The notes beneath the pieces were generated by a model, which ran no database searches, had not been told where the DNA came from, and saw only the letters and a program-made list of their open reading frames with translations. A program made the translations under genes and the position numbers. Shown piece after piece: positions 21,805 through 29,318 of a stretch of 29,418 nt of DNA. The stretch covers positions 1 through 29,418 of IMG/VR virus record IMGVR_UViG_3300027977_000146; one strand, written 5' to 3'. The stretch is from a virus. Numbering within the stretch: position 1 is the first letter of the stretch; every line of letters begins with the position of its first letter.

Positions 21805-22909
21805 AAGTCTAGCTGAATTACTTTCATCTAATATAATTAAAGATTACCACAATCAGGCAAGCAAATCAACTACCTCTAAACCTTTAGGTAATAAGCAAAC
21901 CCAGCTGTATAATTCCGCTAAAAAACGTTATGCGTTTAACCCTGCCGAGCAAGTCGGAACAGTGGATAATTACACCTTTAACAAGTTATCCCCAGCCTAT
22001 CAAAAAGTATGGGGTGCTTTATGCACATTAGCCAAAACGGTTGAGACCACGCAGCAAGGCAGCCCACGCGCTTATGAGCTTGGGGACAAGATTTGGCTAT
22101 CTGCTAAATCTGAAACAATAGCCGAGCGGGCAAATATTACGGTAAGAACATATTTTAGGGCTGTAACTCATTTTATTGAGCTGGGTTGGTTGGAGCGATA
22201 TAAGTGTAACAACACAAACGGGCGTAAAAATAAGTTTGCCCCTGTTTTTTATAGAATCACTTTATCGCCGTCTGCTATTAAAAAAACCATGATGTTACTT
22301 ACCTCGTTTTTACAGCTTCTATGCTTTACGAATCCATGTCATACAGACACTAAACTTTATAGTAATATATATATAAATAAGACTCTAAATATTGTAAGTA
22401 ATGTGACAAAAGCGCACATGTTTGGTTATGCTAAGTCATTTAACAACCCTTTTATAAAAAAAGGAGGGGGAGGGGAGATGAGCGAAGCGACAATCAACCA
22501 TGTTTTGGAAGAATTAGCAGCAACAGTTACGCCAGCCACTACAGAAAACCAATTGCGTAGTCAGGTCAATACCATATTGTGCAAACACCTTAAACGTGAT
22601 GAGGTTGATTATAGAGTCGTTGAACAAGCCACCAAGCGAGCTATTGCATATATCAGCAAAAAACGCGGTGAGCAGAGACTACGCCAAACGCATGAATATA
22701 TGGCAAGCCGTCCTTTTGGGGTTATGGGTAATGCGTCGAAAACAAACAAAAACGATACGCCACACGATACAAGAGCAGCTGAGATCGCTTTATATTGCTT
22801 TACTAAGAAAATTATGCCTACGCCCGAAATTATTGACACATACAGCAAAATTTCCGATGCTGCTGAGCGAGAGGTATTTAAAAAAGGGTTAGTTAATGAA
22901 AATTTATGA
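21797..22909 (+). CDS. Replication-initiator-like protein with winged-helix region
   Basis: About 370 residues from the ATG at 21797 (AAGGAG ribosome site); an upstream in-frame ATG at 21764 lacks one. After a lysine-rich N-terminus, a DNA-binding region (SPAYQKVWGALCTLAKTVET, then ETIAERANITVRTYFRAVTH and FIELGWLERYK) has the winged-helix pattern of phage replication initiators: helix, turn, recognition helix, then the wing with NTNGRKNKF. The C-terminal third is helical. It lies among early genes and could open the phage origin. An internal start at 22478 with a very strong ribosome site may give a separate C-terminal product. Confidence 0.6.
   Translation: MIKSLAELLSSNIIKDYHNQASKSTTSKPLGNKQTQLYNSAKKRYAFNPAEQVGTVDNYTFNKLSPAYQKVWGALCTLAKTVETTQQGSPRAYELGDKIWLSAKSETIAERANITVRTYFRAVTHFIELGWLERYKCNNTNGRKNKFAPVFYRITLSPSAIKKTMMLLTSFLQLLCFTNPCHTDTKLYSNIYINKTLNIVSNVTKAHMFGYAKSFNNPFIKKGGGGEMSEATINHVLEELAATVTPATTENQLRSQVNTILCKHLKRDEVDYRVVEQATKRAIAYISKKRGEQRLRQTHEYMASRPFGVMGNASKTNKNDTPHDTRAAEIALYCFTKKIMPTPEIIDTYSKISDAAEREVFKKGLVNENL
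22478..22909 (+). CDS. Possible nested C-terminal product of the replication gene (143 aa)
   Basis: Within the same frame as the replication protein, the ATG at 22478 follows an unusually strong purine stretch, AAGGAGGGGGAGGGGAG, that also encodes the KKGGGGE linker. Initiation here would give a 143-residue protein (MSEATINHVLEELAATVTPA...) lacking the DNA-binding part. Nested starts of this sort are known in plasmid and phage replication genes, where the short form can regulate or compete. Composition does not prove it. Confidence 0.45.
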   Translation: MSEATINHVLEELAATVTPATTENQLRSQVNTILCKHLKRDEVDYRVVEQATKRAIAYISKKRGEQRLRQTHEYMASRPFGVMGNASKTNKNDTPHDTRAAEIALYCFTKKIMPTPEIIDTYSKISDAAEREVFKKGLVNENL

Positions 22910-23435
22910 AGATGGCTTTGAGTTTGAACATACGATCAATATATCCCCGATGTGTATGCATGCTAGCGGTTATAGCCATCAAGCGAGGGCCAAAGTGCTT
23001 GTTAATGCTCGAGATAGTGAGCGAATAGCCTTTAATGTGGCATTAGAAAACGTCAAAGAAGAGATTATGGCCAAGAACCCATCTATGTTAAAAAAAGCTT
23101 TGTTCTGTGAAATTGCCATGTTTATACCTTGCTACCAGAACAGCATAAAAAGTGTCTATCACTGTGCTGAGCCATATATTGAAATAGCATCATCCTATTT
23201 TATAGGTGGTGTGCGAAGCATTATTATGGGTGGAGGTAAAAATCTTATTGGGTATTCTACGGTAAAGTTTTCAATCAATAGTTTACAAAGTGATAACTTG
23301 GGCAAGATCAAATTTAACCTGTTTGAAGTCCCTGAACGCACGATAGGGCGAGTAGACGTCAAAAAAACTTGTAGTAAAGATAAGTACAGTTGTTTAAAGT
23401 TTGATTGCGAGACTCATGACCAAGAAAAAAACTAA
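22896..23435 (+). CDS. Unknown early/accessory protein (179 aa)
   Basis: A 179-residue soluble protein, overlapping the replication gene by 14 bases. It has several cysteines (including CETHDQEKN at the end), charged regions and a Gly-rich segment (FIGGVRSIIMGGGKNLIGYS). No motif gives function. The overlap with the previous gene and the next gene's start suggests one operon from replication to packaging. It may belong to recombination or DNA modification support, but this is not shown. Confidence 0.65.
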   Translation: MKIYEDGFEFEHTINISPMCMHASGYSHQARAKVLVNARDSERIAFNVALENVKEEIMAKNPSMLKKALFCEIAMFIPCYQNSIKSVYHCAEPYIEIASSYFIGGVRSIIMGGGKNLIGYSTVKFSINSLQSDNLGKIKFNLFEVPERTIGRVDVKKTCSKDKYSCLKFDCETHDQEKN

Positions 23436-23985
23436 CTACAAGGCATACCACGAAGACACAAAGACAAGACCTTTAACTAAATGGCAGGAAGATTATCGAA
23501 ACTGTTTTGATTTTTCGTTTCGTCCAGTAACAGAAAGGTTTATAGAACAATTTTTTAGTGACATGGTGAAAAGCTGTGCTGATGATGATGGGTGTTTATC
23601 GATACAAGAGTACTTTTTAAGTAAGGGAGTCAACAGTAAGACATTCTATGCGTGGTGCCAGAAGTGGGAACTAGCTGGCGATGCACTTGAGACAGCCAAA
23701 GAGTTGATCGCGCTTAAAAGAGAAAAGCTAGCGTTAAAGAACAAGCTCAATGCTGGTGTGTTTTTGGCCATGCAGCCAAAATACTGCCCCGAATATAAAG
23801 CTTTGATGGAGTGGAAAGCGTCCCTGCATAACAAAAACCCTATAGATGACAACCGCATTAATGTAATCATTAATGAAGTTCGCTCATCTGACCTAGTAGT
23901 TAAGGCTGGCGAAAGCAAGCTACCAGAGCAGGAATTGACCAAGGCTGTGGGTAAGTTGATTAGCGAGTATAAAGAAGAGCTGTAA
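23416..23985 (+). CDS. Probable small terminase (DNA-recognition) subunit
   Basis: About 189 residues from the ATG at 23416; an upstream TTG at 23401 in the same frame is less likely. A helix-turn-helix-like part (SIQEYFLSKGVNSKTFYAWC, residues 57-76) is followed by a long helical region (KELIALKREKLALKNKLNAG, then FLAMQPKYCPEYKALMEWKA), the layout of phage small terminases, which recognise the packaging site and feed DNA to the large subunit. It overlaps the previous gene by 20 bases. The large subunit lies elsewhere at 54. Other HTH proteins cannot be ruled out. Confidence 0.5.
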   Translation: MTKKKTNYKAYHEDTKTRPLTKWQEDYRNCFDFSFRPVTERFIEQFFSDMVKSCADDDGCLSIQEYFLSKGVNSKTFYAWCQKWELAGDALETAKELIALKREKLALKNKLNAGVFLAMQPKYCPEYKALMEWKASLHNKNPIDDNRINVIINEVRSSDLVVKAGESKLPEQELTKAVGKLISEYKEEL

Positions 23986-23990
23986 AAGTG

Positions 23991-24019
23991 TTGACAAGTG
24001 TTTAAATCTGTGCCATAAT
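23991..24019 (+). promoter_or_regulatory. Strong sigma-70-like promoter of the small-gene cassette
   Basis: TTGACA (23991-23996) and CATAAT (24014-24019) are exactly 17 bases apart, the best promoter match seen in the window, directly after the small terminase stop. It would drive the membrane-protein and accessory genes downstream. Confidence 0.75.
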
Positions 24020-24032
24020 GTTTGTATAAGTT

Positions 24033-24236
24033 AATCAATAGAAAGTAAGATTATGTTTACAAACAAAATTACAAAAAAAAAGTTGATGTTTATTGCATGG
24101 ATAGGAGCAATAGCTTTTTTTCGCTCAACTTGCCCGTTACTAGTAGGGATTCTTTTGCTAGCTGGTTTGCTATGGCAAGATACTTTTGGCGATCATTATA
24201 AATAAATTATGTAAATCAATAGAAAGTAAGATTATG
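24033..24236 (+). repeat. Duplicated 23-base leader of two small genes
   Basis: Bases 24033-24055 and 24214-24236 are identical (they begin AATCAATAGAAAG and end in the start codon ATG). The two copies stand before the membrane gene at 24053 and the gene at 24234, so both genes have the same translation-initiation region. A duplicated gene followed by replacement of one body, or use of a common regulatory signal, would produce this. Confidence 0.8.
24053..24205 (+). CDS. Small two-helix membrane protein (50 aa), possible holin-type
   Basis: A 50-residue protein with basic N-terminus (NKITKKK, residues 4-10), two hydrophobic stretches (LMFIAWIGAIAFF 11-23 and PLLVGILLLAGLLW 28-41) separated by RSTC, and a charged C-terminus (DTFGDHYK). 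Two helices with a short turn and a tail is the general shape of small holins and antiholins that time lysis, but no endolysin was recognised near it. Drives from the promoter at 23991 and shares its leader with the next gene. Confidence 0.6.
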   Translation: MFTNKITKKKLMFIAWIGAIAFFRSTCPLLVGILLLAGLLWQDTFGDHYK

Positions 24237-24455
24237 GAATTTAGAAAAGTAAGATTTGATTATATCGAAGATAAGGTTCATGCAACTGTTTTTATCAACG
24301 AAGTATTGGTAGCTGAACTAGTTTTTAAGGTTTTACAAGATGGCATGTGTGTTAGAGAACGCAACAATCAAGTTTATTTTGAGTGCAGTGATAAAAGTTT
24401 TATGGCAGCAATTGAACTAGCAGCTATGCGCTTTGTTAGGGGTCAAACATGCTAG
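24234..24455 (+). CDS. Unknown small protein (73 aa)
   Basis: The chosen start, ATG at 24234, is the one preceded by the duplicated leader; a longer frame upstream lacks it. The 73-residue protein is soluble, beta-rich at first (VRFDYIEDKVHATVFINEVL, then VAELVFKVLQDG) with a helical end. No function recognised. It overlaps the next membrane gene by 7 bases. Confidence 0.6.
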   Translation: MEFRKVRFDYIEDKVHATVFINEVLVAELVFKVLQDGMCVRERNNQVYFECSDKSFMAAIELAAMRFVRGQTC

Positions 24456-24613
24456 ACAGAATAATTGGTATAATAATTCCTTGGATATTTTCGTTAGTAA
24501 TGATAGGGATATTATTTTTTATTTTTCCTGGACTAGCTCTACTACTAATATTACTTGGCGTGGCTGATCTCGAGACGCACGCTGATAATCATGACGATCA
24601 AGATTACTATTAA
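24449..24613 (+). CDS. Small membrane protein (54 aa)
   Basis: A 54-residue protein made mostly of two hydrophobic segments (IIGIIIPWIFSLVMIGILFF and FPGLALLLILLGVA) and an acidic, His/Asp-rich C-terminal tail (DLETHADNHDDQDYY). It overlaps the previous gene by 7 bases. With the membrane protein at 24053 it forms a pair of small membrane genes, the sort of pair seen in lysis or exclusion modules. Function not determinable. Confidence 0.6.
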   Translation: MLDRIIGIIIPWIFSLVMIGILFFIFPGLALLLILLGVADLETHADNHDDQDYY

Positions 24614-24624
24614 TAAAGGAAAAC

Positions 24625-24705
24625 ATGACTATTAAACAACGTATTAATTGGCTCGCAGTAAGACATATGCCATTACCTTTATGGTTATTGAAGGTAAATG
24701 GTTAA
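24625..24705 (+). CDS. Tiny frame after the membrane pair (26 aa)
   Basis: A 26-codon frame (MTIKQRINWLAVRHMPLPLW...) preceded by AAAGGAAAAC, a good ribosome site, 11 bases after the previous stop. It is amphipathic with Trp residues. The 3' part overlaps a stem-like sequence (CATTACC near 24670 with GGTAAATG near 24693), so the RNA could also act by structure. Translation is possible but unproven. Confidence 0.4.
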   Translation: MTIKQRINWLAVRHMPLPLWLLKVNG

Positions 24706-24707
24706 TA

Positions 24708-24724
24708 TTATCGTGAAACGATAA
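24708..24724 (+). other. Short perfect hairpin upstream of the 24775 gene
   Basis: TTATCGT (24708-24714) pairs with ACGATAA (24718-24724) around a GAA loop, three bases after the 26-residue frame ends. A 7-bp stem with a 3-base loop may be a protein or processing site; no T-run follows. Confidence 0.5.
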
Positions 24725-24774
24725 CGGTATAGCAAGGAAGTTAACGTATATACGCATAAAAAAGGGGTATAGTA

Positions 24775-25245
24775 ATGATTTTAGTATGTATGCGTTGTCA
24801 GGATCAATTAACGCCTGATAATGCAGTAGCAAACGGATTTAGCAAGTCTGGCATCATGAAGTACAAAACATCTTGCCGTGAGTGTTATAACACGCAGTAT
24901 AAAGAAAAGCGCGAGGCTAAAACGAAGGCCATAGCTGAACAATTATCAGCCTTTCAGCCGATGGCTATGGCAATAGTTGAGTCTAAGGCTATCAAGAATT
25001 TGCAAGTTAGATACACGTTTAATATGCCTCCCGAAGTTTATAGTTTATTGCATAGAAAAGAGCTGTTGAATATCTATCAAGATTTTATACGTAGTAAGCT
25101 GGAAGTGCCTAGTGGTTATGTAGTCAAATGTATAGCAGACTATACGAGCAATTATTTAAGCCATATAGTTTCAGATGCTAGCTTGTTGGAAGCAATCAAA
25201 ACACAATTATCACCCCAAATACATATAACATTTACACATGAATAA
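24775..25245 (+). CDS. Zinc-finger-like protein (156 aa)
   Basis: A 156-residue protein with CMRC (residues 5-8) and CREC (34-37), a four-cysteine zinc-ribbon spacing, then basic KEKREAKTKA and a mostly helical C-terminal two-thirds. The N-terminal part resembles small zinc-binding domains of phage HNH or recombination endonuclease type proteins, but no His-Asn-His motif follows, so it is more likely DNA- or RNA-binding. It overlaps the ankyrin gene by 8 bases. Function unknown. Confidence 0.55.
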   Translation: MILVCMRCQDQLTPDNAVANGFSKSGIMKYKTSCRECYNTQYKEKREAKTKAIAEQLSAFQPMAMAIVESKAIKNLQVRYTFNMPPEVYSLLHRKELLNIYQDFIRSKLEVPSGYVVKCIADYTSNYLSHIVSDASLLEAIKTQLSPQIHITFTHE

Positions 25246-25780
25246 ACTACATATTTTATTATTATTTAGCATCGTTAAACCAAGCGAGACACCACCAGCT
25301 CCAAAAGGTAAGCCTAGCCCTAAGACTTATATGTTTAGCATGGCTGCTCCGTTTGTAGCTTGTGTAGATGACCAAGGAATAAGCGCATGGCCGACAGATG
25401 AAAAATCAGTATGTCGTAGCTCTCAAAGCCTTAGGGGTAGTTTGATATGGCAAGTCCCACGTGAGCATGACGGTGCCCCTTTTATAGCGGAAGAAGCGCC
25501 ACAAGTTGTAGATGACTTTTTACGTCGTAGTGTCGGAGAGGTTGAGCAACTTATAGAACGCAAAGAGCTGGCTGTAAATCAACGTTACGGCAGCATGTCC
25601 AATACCTTGTTGATGTATGCAGTACTCAGAGACCGCAAAGATTTGTGCGAGCTGCTCATAGACAAGAATGCCAACATTATGTTACGCAATAATCACAACC
25701 TGTCAGCATTACAGTGGGCGCGCATTAACGGCAGCCACAAAGAAATCGTGGAGCTGTTGGTTAAGAAAGGTGCGGAGTAA
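25238..25780 (+). CDS. Ankyrin-repeat protein (180 aa)
   Basis: The C-terminal half holds ankyrin repeats: NTLLMYAVLRDRKDLCELLI, then DKNANIMLRNNHNLSALQWA and RINGSHKEIVELLVKKGAE, giving two repeats with the TxLxxAxxxxxxxxxxxLL pattern. The N-terminal part is short, hydrophobic (LHILLLFSIV, residues 3-12) then Pro/Lys-rich, so export is possible. Ankyrin proteins bind partner proteins; phage-encoded ones are known in phages of host-associated bacteria, where some act on eukaryotic cells. This protein is short and may instead act in the bacterium. It follows the zinc protein by overlapping reading frames. Confidence 0.75.
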   Translation: MNKLHILLLFSIVKPSETPPAPKGKPSPKTYMFSMAAPFVACVDDQGISAWPTDEKSVCRSSQSLRGSLIWQVPREHDGAPFIAEEAPQVVDDFLRRSVGEVEQLIERKELAVNQRYGSMSNTLLMYAVLRDRKDLCELLIDKNANIMLRNNHNLSALQWARINGSHKEIVELLVKKGAE

Positions 25781-25814
25781 CCCCCATATTTATGTAGCAG
25801 AAGTATAAATGAGA

Positions 25815-25859
25815 CGTCTGTTTTAGTTAGACGGACTCCCTAGGGGAAGTAGAGAGTCC
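25815..25859 (+). ncRNA. Two back-to-back hairpins in the ankyrin downstream gap
   Basis: CGTCT (25815-25819) pairs with AGACG (25829-25833), and immediately after GGACTC (25833-25838) pairs with GAGTCC (25854-25859), sharing one G. Both lie in the 164-base gap between the ankyrin and secreted-protein genes. Two adjacent stems could form a small structured RNA or a complex terminator. Only short peptide frames are seen here. Confidence 0.35.
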
Positions 25860-25944
25860 AAACAGATAACGAATCGCGAAGGGTATTCATCAATGAAAAC
25901 AAAACACAGTTATTTTATTATCATTTTTTAGAAAGCGTAAGCAC

Positions 25945-26373
25945 ATGAAAAAACTAATATTATTATGTAGCAGTCTGCTACTAAGCACAAACAATGTATA
26001 TCTAACAAGCACAGAGCAGCACGTTGGAGACATAGCGGGCATACTTGAAAATAACAACGCACATGCTCTCAGTTGCACGATTAACCTTGTAGGCTGTAAA
26101 CACTTTAGCCCATGTCTAAAGAAGCTTGCTAAGACGTTTTTACCAGGTCTATTGAACTGTAAACGGTTTGACAATATCAGCCACGCTAAATTAAATGATG
26201 GCTTCAAAGCATGTTTGTTTAATGATGACGCGACAATATCACTACATATCAAAGGCGCAGACATTTACATCGAAGTAACTAACAGTAAACCTTTTAATCC
26301 GTATTTAATAAGTGCATACTTAGCTAACTTCTTTCAAGCAGCGTATTTTAATTCGTGCGTCTTACTAAGATAG
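25945..26373 (+). CDS. Secreted cysteine-rich small protein (142 aa)
   Basis: The N-terminus MKKLILLCSSLLLSTNN is a signal-peptide-like region: KK, a hydrophobic core of about 11 residues, then a polar end. The mature part has five cysteines (around residues 44, 51, 57, 72 and 90) and one near the C-terminus (138). Five or six Cys with regular spacing fit a disulphide-stabilised exported protein. With the adjacent ankyrin gene it forms an accessory cassette. No family recognised; toxin, effector or envelope-modifying roles are all open. Confidence 0.65.
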   Translation: MKKLILLCSSLLLSTNNVYLTSTEQHVGDIAGILENNNAHALSCTINLVGCKHFSPCLKKLAKTFLPGLLNCKRFDNISHAKLNDGFKACLFNDDATISLHIKGADIYIEVTNSKPFNPYLISAYLANFFQAAYFNSCVLLR

Positions 26374-26381
26374 TTAACAGT

Positions 26382-26409
26382 CCCCTGAGTCAATTGCCTG
26401 ACTTGGGGG
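26382..26409 (+). terminator. Terminator-like hairpin after the secreted-protein gene
   Basis: CCCCTGAGTCA (26382-26392) pairs with TGACTTGGGGG (26399-26409) over 11 bp with two G-U pairs and a 6-base loop, then TATTTGCTTT. It lies 8 bases past the stop and before the portal leader, so it probably ends the accessory transcript. Confidence 0.65.
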
Positions 26410-26537
26410 TATTTGCTTTGCGGACTATGTAAAACAAGGCATATATCCACACCAAAAATAATAATACATTTGTCATAGCACACCTTTCTAGTAAATTTGC
26501 TACAGTACTATAAATTAGTAACAAATTTAAAGGAGTT

Positions 26538-28607
26538 ATGCCAATGCTTTTTCCGCAATTAGCGCCTGAGTATTACCAAGAGGATGATAAAGACATTCTT
26601 AAAAGGATGGAGGCTTTCTATGCTGAATCCATCACGATCAACCAGAACTTCTGGGGAGAAGGTTCCATTGATACCCGCTTCTTTAGTGGTGATCAATCTG
26701 TTTATGGTGACCTAGGATTATACGGAAATCTACCAGCGAACCGCCGAAGAACGTTTAATTTTAACCGTATAAGACGTGTAGTTAATATGATTTCTGGCCA
26801 TCAGAGACGCTCCAGAAAGTCTATTATAGCCGTGCCAGTCGAGAGTTCAGACAACCAGACGGCCGACCAACTAACCAAAGTCTTAATGTGGAACTGTCGC
26901 CAAGAGAACATACTTGAGACCATATCAGAGGCGTTTGAAGGTGCATTAGTTACAGGTATGAACCTGTTACATCTATACGTTGACTACCGCAAAGACCCTA
27001 TTGCAGGACAGATTAAGGTAAACAACTGCTCTTACAACGAGTTTTTAATAGATCCGTTTTTCAGAAAGCACGACTTAAGCGACTGTAATGGTATTTGGAA
27101 GCGTACATATCTAACTAAAAAAGAAGTTTTATCTTTATTACCTGACCATGCCAACGAGATATCTACCATGATTGGTAACCCGTACGGCGGGTCACGCGAT
27201 GCTAAGTTCCAATTCATGCCAGAGTCATACAACTATACTATGAAGAATTTGTTGACCTATGATCAGTTCTACTACAGAGACTTCAGACATCAAAAGATGC
27301 TGGTTGATACGCAAAGCGGTGAGACGTTTGAATGGAAGTCTAACGATGAAGATGCATTAAAACTATTCTTGCAGACCTATCCTAGCGTAACCGTTATCGA
27401 ACAAGAAGTGCCAAGCGTAAAGCTTGCTATTGTGGTGCAAGGCAAAGTATTTTACAACGACTACAACCCAACAGGCAGCGACTATTACCCATTTGTACCC
27501 GTTTTAGGTTACTACCACCCACAGCAGCCAGACTATGTGAACCGAATCCAAGGTGTAGTTCGTGGGCTCAGAGATGCACAATTCTTATACAATAGGCGCA
27601 AAGTAGCCGAGCTGGACATCTTAGAATCTCAAATAAACAGCGGCTTTATTTACAAAGAAAACGCACTTGTAAACCCTGCTGACGTTTTTTTAACTGGACA
27701 AGGCCGAGGCTTAGCGTTAAAGCGTGATGCTCAGATGTCAGACGTGCAAAAAATTGAAGCGCCACAAATACCACCAAGTATGATACAGCTTAGCGAAATT
27801 CTAGCCCGTGAGATCCAAGAGATTAGCGGCGTGAATGAAGAGCTGCTTGGATCCGCAAACGACGATAAAGCGGGTATTTTAAGCATGCTAAGGCAAGGTG
27901 CAGGGCTGACCACATTGCAAACGTTATTTGACCAGCTGGACATGAGCCAAAAGTTACTAGGTAAGCAGATGATTGACCTTATCCAACTCAACTACACGCC
28001 TGGCAAAATCAAACGTATTATCGAGGAAGACCCAACAAGCGAGTTTTATAACAAGAACTTTGGTATTTACGATGTTGCTGTTGAAGAAGGATTGAACACA
28101 TCTACCCAAAAACAAATGCAGTTTGCACAAATGCTACAGCTAAGACAAGCTGGTGTGCCTATTAGTGATATTGACTTGTTAGAAGCTGCGACTGTGCAGA
28201 ATAAAAACAAGATTATCGAGAACACTGTTAGACAACAAGAGGCATCAAGCCAAGCGCAGCAAGCTCAAGCACAATCAGCGGCAGAGTTCCAAGCGGCGCA
28301 AGTCAGGTTGGCAGATTCACAAGCACAAGCCAACATACAGCTTGGAGCTGAAAGACAATCACGTATCCAAGAGAACTTTGCACAAGCTCAAGAGCGTTTA
28401 GCTGAAGCTTCCAAGGATGATCAACAAGGTTTACTCAACTTTGTGAAAGCTTTGAAAGAGCTAGACAATATAGACTTGATGCAGCTCGAAAGACTTTTAA
28501 GTTTGCAGAAGCTTTTAAAAGATACAGAGTCAAGTAATATGATTAAAACCTCTGAAGATAGAGGCGCAAACCTTGCTCAAGAGAGCAATTTCTTAGGAGT
28601 CCAATAA
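26538..28607 (+). CDS. P22-like portal protein
   Basis: A 689-residue protein. Residues 65-100 (ANRRRTFNFNRIRRVVNMIS, then GHQRRSRKSIIAVPVESSDN) match the start of P22-type portal proteins. Further family features are DYYPFVPVLGYYHP, then GVVRGLRDAQFLYNRRKVAE near residues 313-360. The last 200 residues are helical and Gln/Ala-rich, forming a barrel or coiled tail as in large P22-type portals. Twelve copies make the DNA entry ring at one vertex, docking the terminase and then the tail. Start has an AAAGGAGTT ribosome site. Confidence 0.93.
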   Translation: MPMLFPQLAPEYYQEDDKDILKRMEAFYAESITINQNFWGEGSIDTRFFSGDQSVYGDLGLYGNLPANRRRTFNFNRIRRVVNMISGHQRRSRKSIIAVPVESSDNQTADQLTKVLMWNCRQENILETISEAFEGALVTGMNLLHLYVDYRKDPIAGQIKVNNCSYNEFLIDPFFRKHDLSDCNGIWKRTYLTKKEVLSLLPDHANEISTMIGNPYGGSRDAKFQFMPESYNYTMKNLLTYDQFYYRDFRHQKMLVDTQSGETFEWKSNDEDALKLFLQTYPSVTVIEQEVPSVKLAIVVQGKVFYNDYNPTGSDYYPFVPVLGYYHPQQPDYVNRIQGVVRGLRDAQFLYNRRKVAELDILESQINSGFIYKENALVNPADVFLTGQGRGLALKRDAQMSDVQKIEAPQIPPSMIQLSEILAREIQEISGVNEELLGSANDDKAGILSMLRQGAGLTTLQTLFDQLDMSQKLLGKQMIDLIQLNYTPGKIKRIIEEDPTSEFYNKNFGIYDVAVEEGLNTSTQKQMQFAQMLQLRQAGVPISDIDLLEAATVQNKNKIIENTVRQQEASSQAQQAQAQSAAEFQAAQVRLADSQAQANIQLGAERQSRIQENFAQAQERLAEASKDDQQGLLNFVKALKELDNIDLMQLERLLSLQKLLKDTESSNMIKTSEDRGANLAQESNFLGVQ

Positions 28608-28903
28608 TGGCAAAAAGATATCATAACGGTAATGGTAACGGCATGAAGTCTATGGAATCAAGAGACCTATACAGCGGCAAAACATCACGCCGTGAGATGG
28701 AATCAAGAGATGCAGGTATGATTTCTGAAGACAAATCAGCTATTGCTAACCTTCCACAAAACGTAATCATGAAAGCATACCCAGCTTGTGCTTACGATTC
28801 ATATAACTTGAATGATGACATCAAAGGTATTGATGTACAAGTTCGTGATGATGTTATGGGTGGTAAACGCAAATCTGGCGAAAAATACCCATCGAAATAT
28901 TAG
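28607..28903 (+). CDS. Small protein A1 after the portal (98 aa)
   Basis: A 98-residue, charged, soluble protein whose first base is the last base of the portal stop (TAATG). A region near residue 38 (MISEDKSAIANLPQNVIMKA) aligns with MIFEDQMSISNLPEKAIHQT in the protein encoded at 29100, and both are followed by a DDI/DEI-T/K-G tail. The two are probably paralogues. Repeated ESRD words (SMESRDLYSG, EMESRDAGMI) show an internal duplication. Function unknown; packaging-cluster location. Confidence 0.7.
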   Translation: MAKRYHNGNGNGMKSMESRDLYSGKTSRREMESRDAGMISEDKSAIANLPQNVIMKAYPACAYDSYNLNDDIKGIDVQVRDDVMGGKRKSGEKYPSKY

Positions 28904-28906
28904 ATC

Positions 28907-29056
28907 ATGGCTCAAGCACCAAGACAAAATAATAAGGCTACCAAGATAGCTTATAACATTCTTGGGAAGCCAAGTAACTTGACGAGCAAACAAACACGCA
29001 AGCAAAAGAAGCGTGATAAGTTAATTGATTATCAAGATACTGCTAGAGCTAAATAA
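28907..29056 (+). CDS. Lysine-rich small protein B1 (49 aa)
   Basis: A 49-residue frame three bases after the previous gene, very basic (TSKQTRKQKKRDKLI), without a hydrophobic helix. A second small Lys-rich protein follows the paralogue at 29318. Its charge suits DNA binding or virion-internal roles. Function unknown. Confidence 0.6.
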   Translation: MAQAPRQNNKATKIAYNILGKPSNLTSKQTRKQKKRDKLIDYQDTARAK

Positions 29057-29060
29057 TATT

Positions 29061-29087
29061 GCAGGGGGCTAATAACTCCCTGCTTTT
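29061..29087 (+). terminator. Rho-independent terminator between the small gene pairs
   Basis: GCAGGG (29061-29066) pairs with CCCTGC (29078-29083) and is followed directly by TTTT (29084-29087). It stands between B1 and the second pair of small genes. Confidence 0.65.
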
Positions 29088-29099
29088 AGGAACATGATT

Positions 29100-29318
29100 A
29101 TGAAAAAAAAATCACATATGCAAGATGCCTTTTATCAGGCTATAGGGTCGGCGTATCAACTAAATCCCCGTAAGCAAGAGAAGGTAGATAGCAGAATGAT
29201 CTTTGAAGATCAAATGTCTATTAGTAATTTGCCAGAAAAAGCTATTCATCAAACCTTTAATGCTAGTAGGTTTGCTGAAAAGTTAATTTTGCCTAACGAT
29301 GAAATTACAGGTGAGTAA
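29100..29318 (+). CDS. Small protein A2, paralogue of A1 (72 aa)
   Basis: The start at 29100 is chosen because AGGAAC lies 8 bases upstream; the ATG at 29094 is too close. The 72-residue protein shares MIFEDQMSISNLPEKAI and the PNDEITGE end with the A1 protein's MISEDKSAIANLPQNVI and LNDDIKGI. It lacks A1's N-terminal extension with ESRD repeats. Paralogues in tandem, each followed by a Lys-rich tiny gene, suggest duplication of the pair. Confidence 0.65.
   Translation: MKKKSHMQDAFYQAIGSAYQLNPRKQEKVDSRMIFEDQMSISNLPEKAIHQTFNASRFAEKLILPNDEITGE

Noticed and set aside
23646-24038. Minus-strand 130-codon frame across the small terminase gene
   Set aside because: It covers a well-formed plus-strand gene and the strong promoter at 23991, and has no ribosome site.
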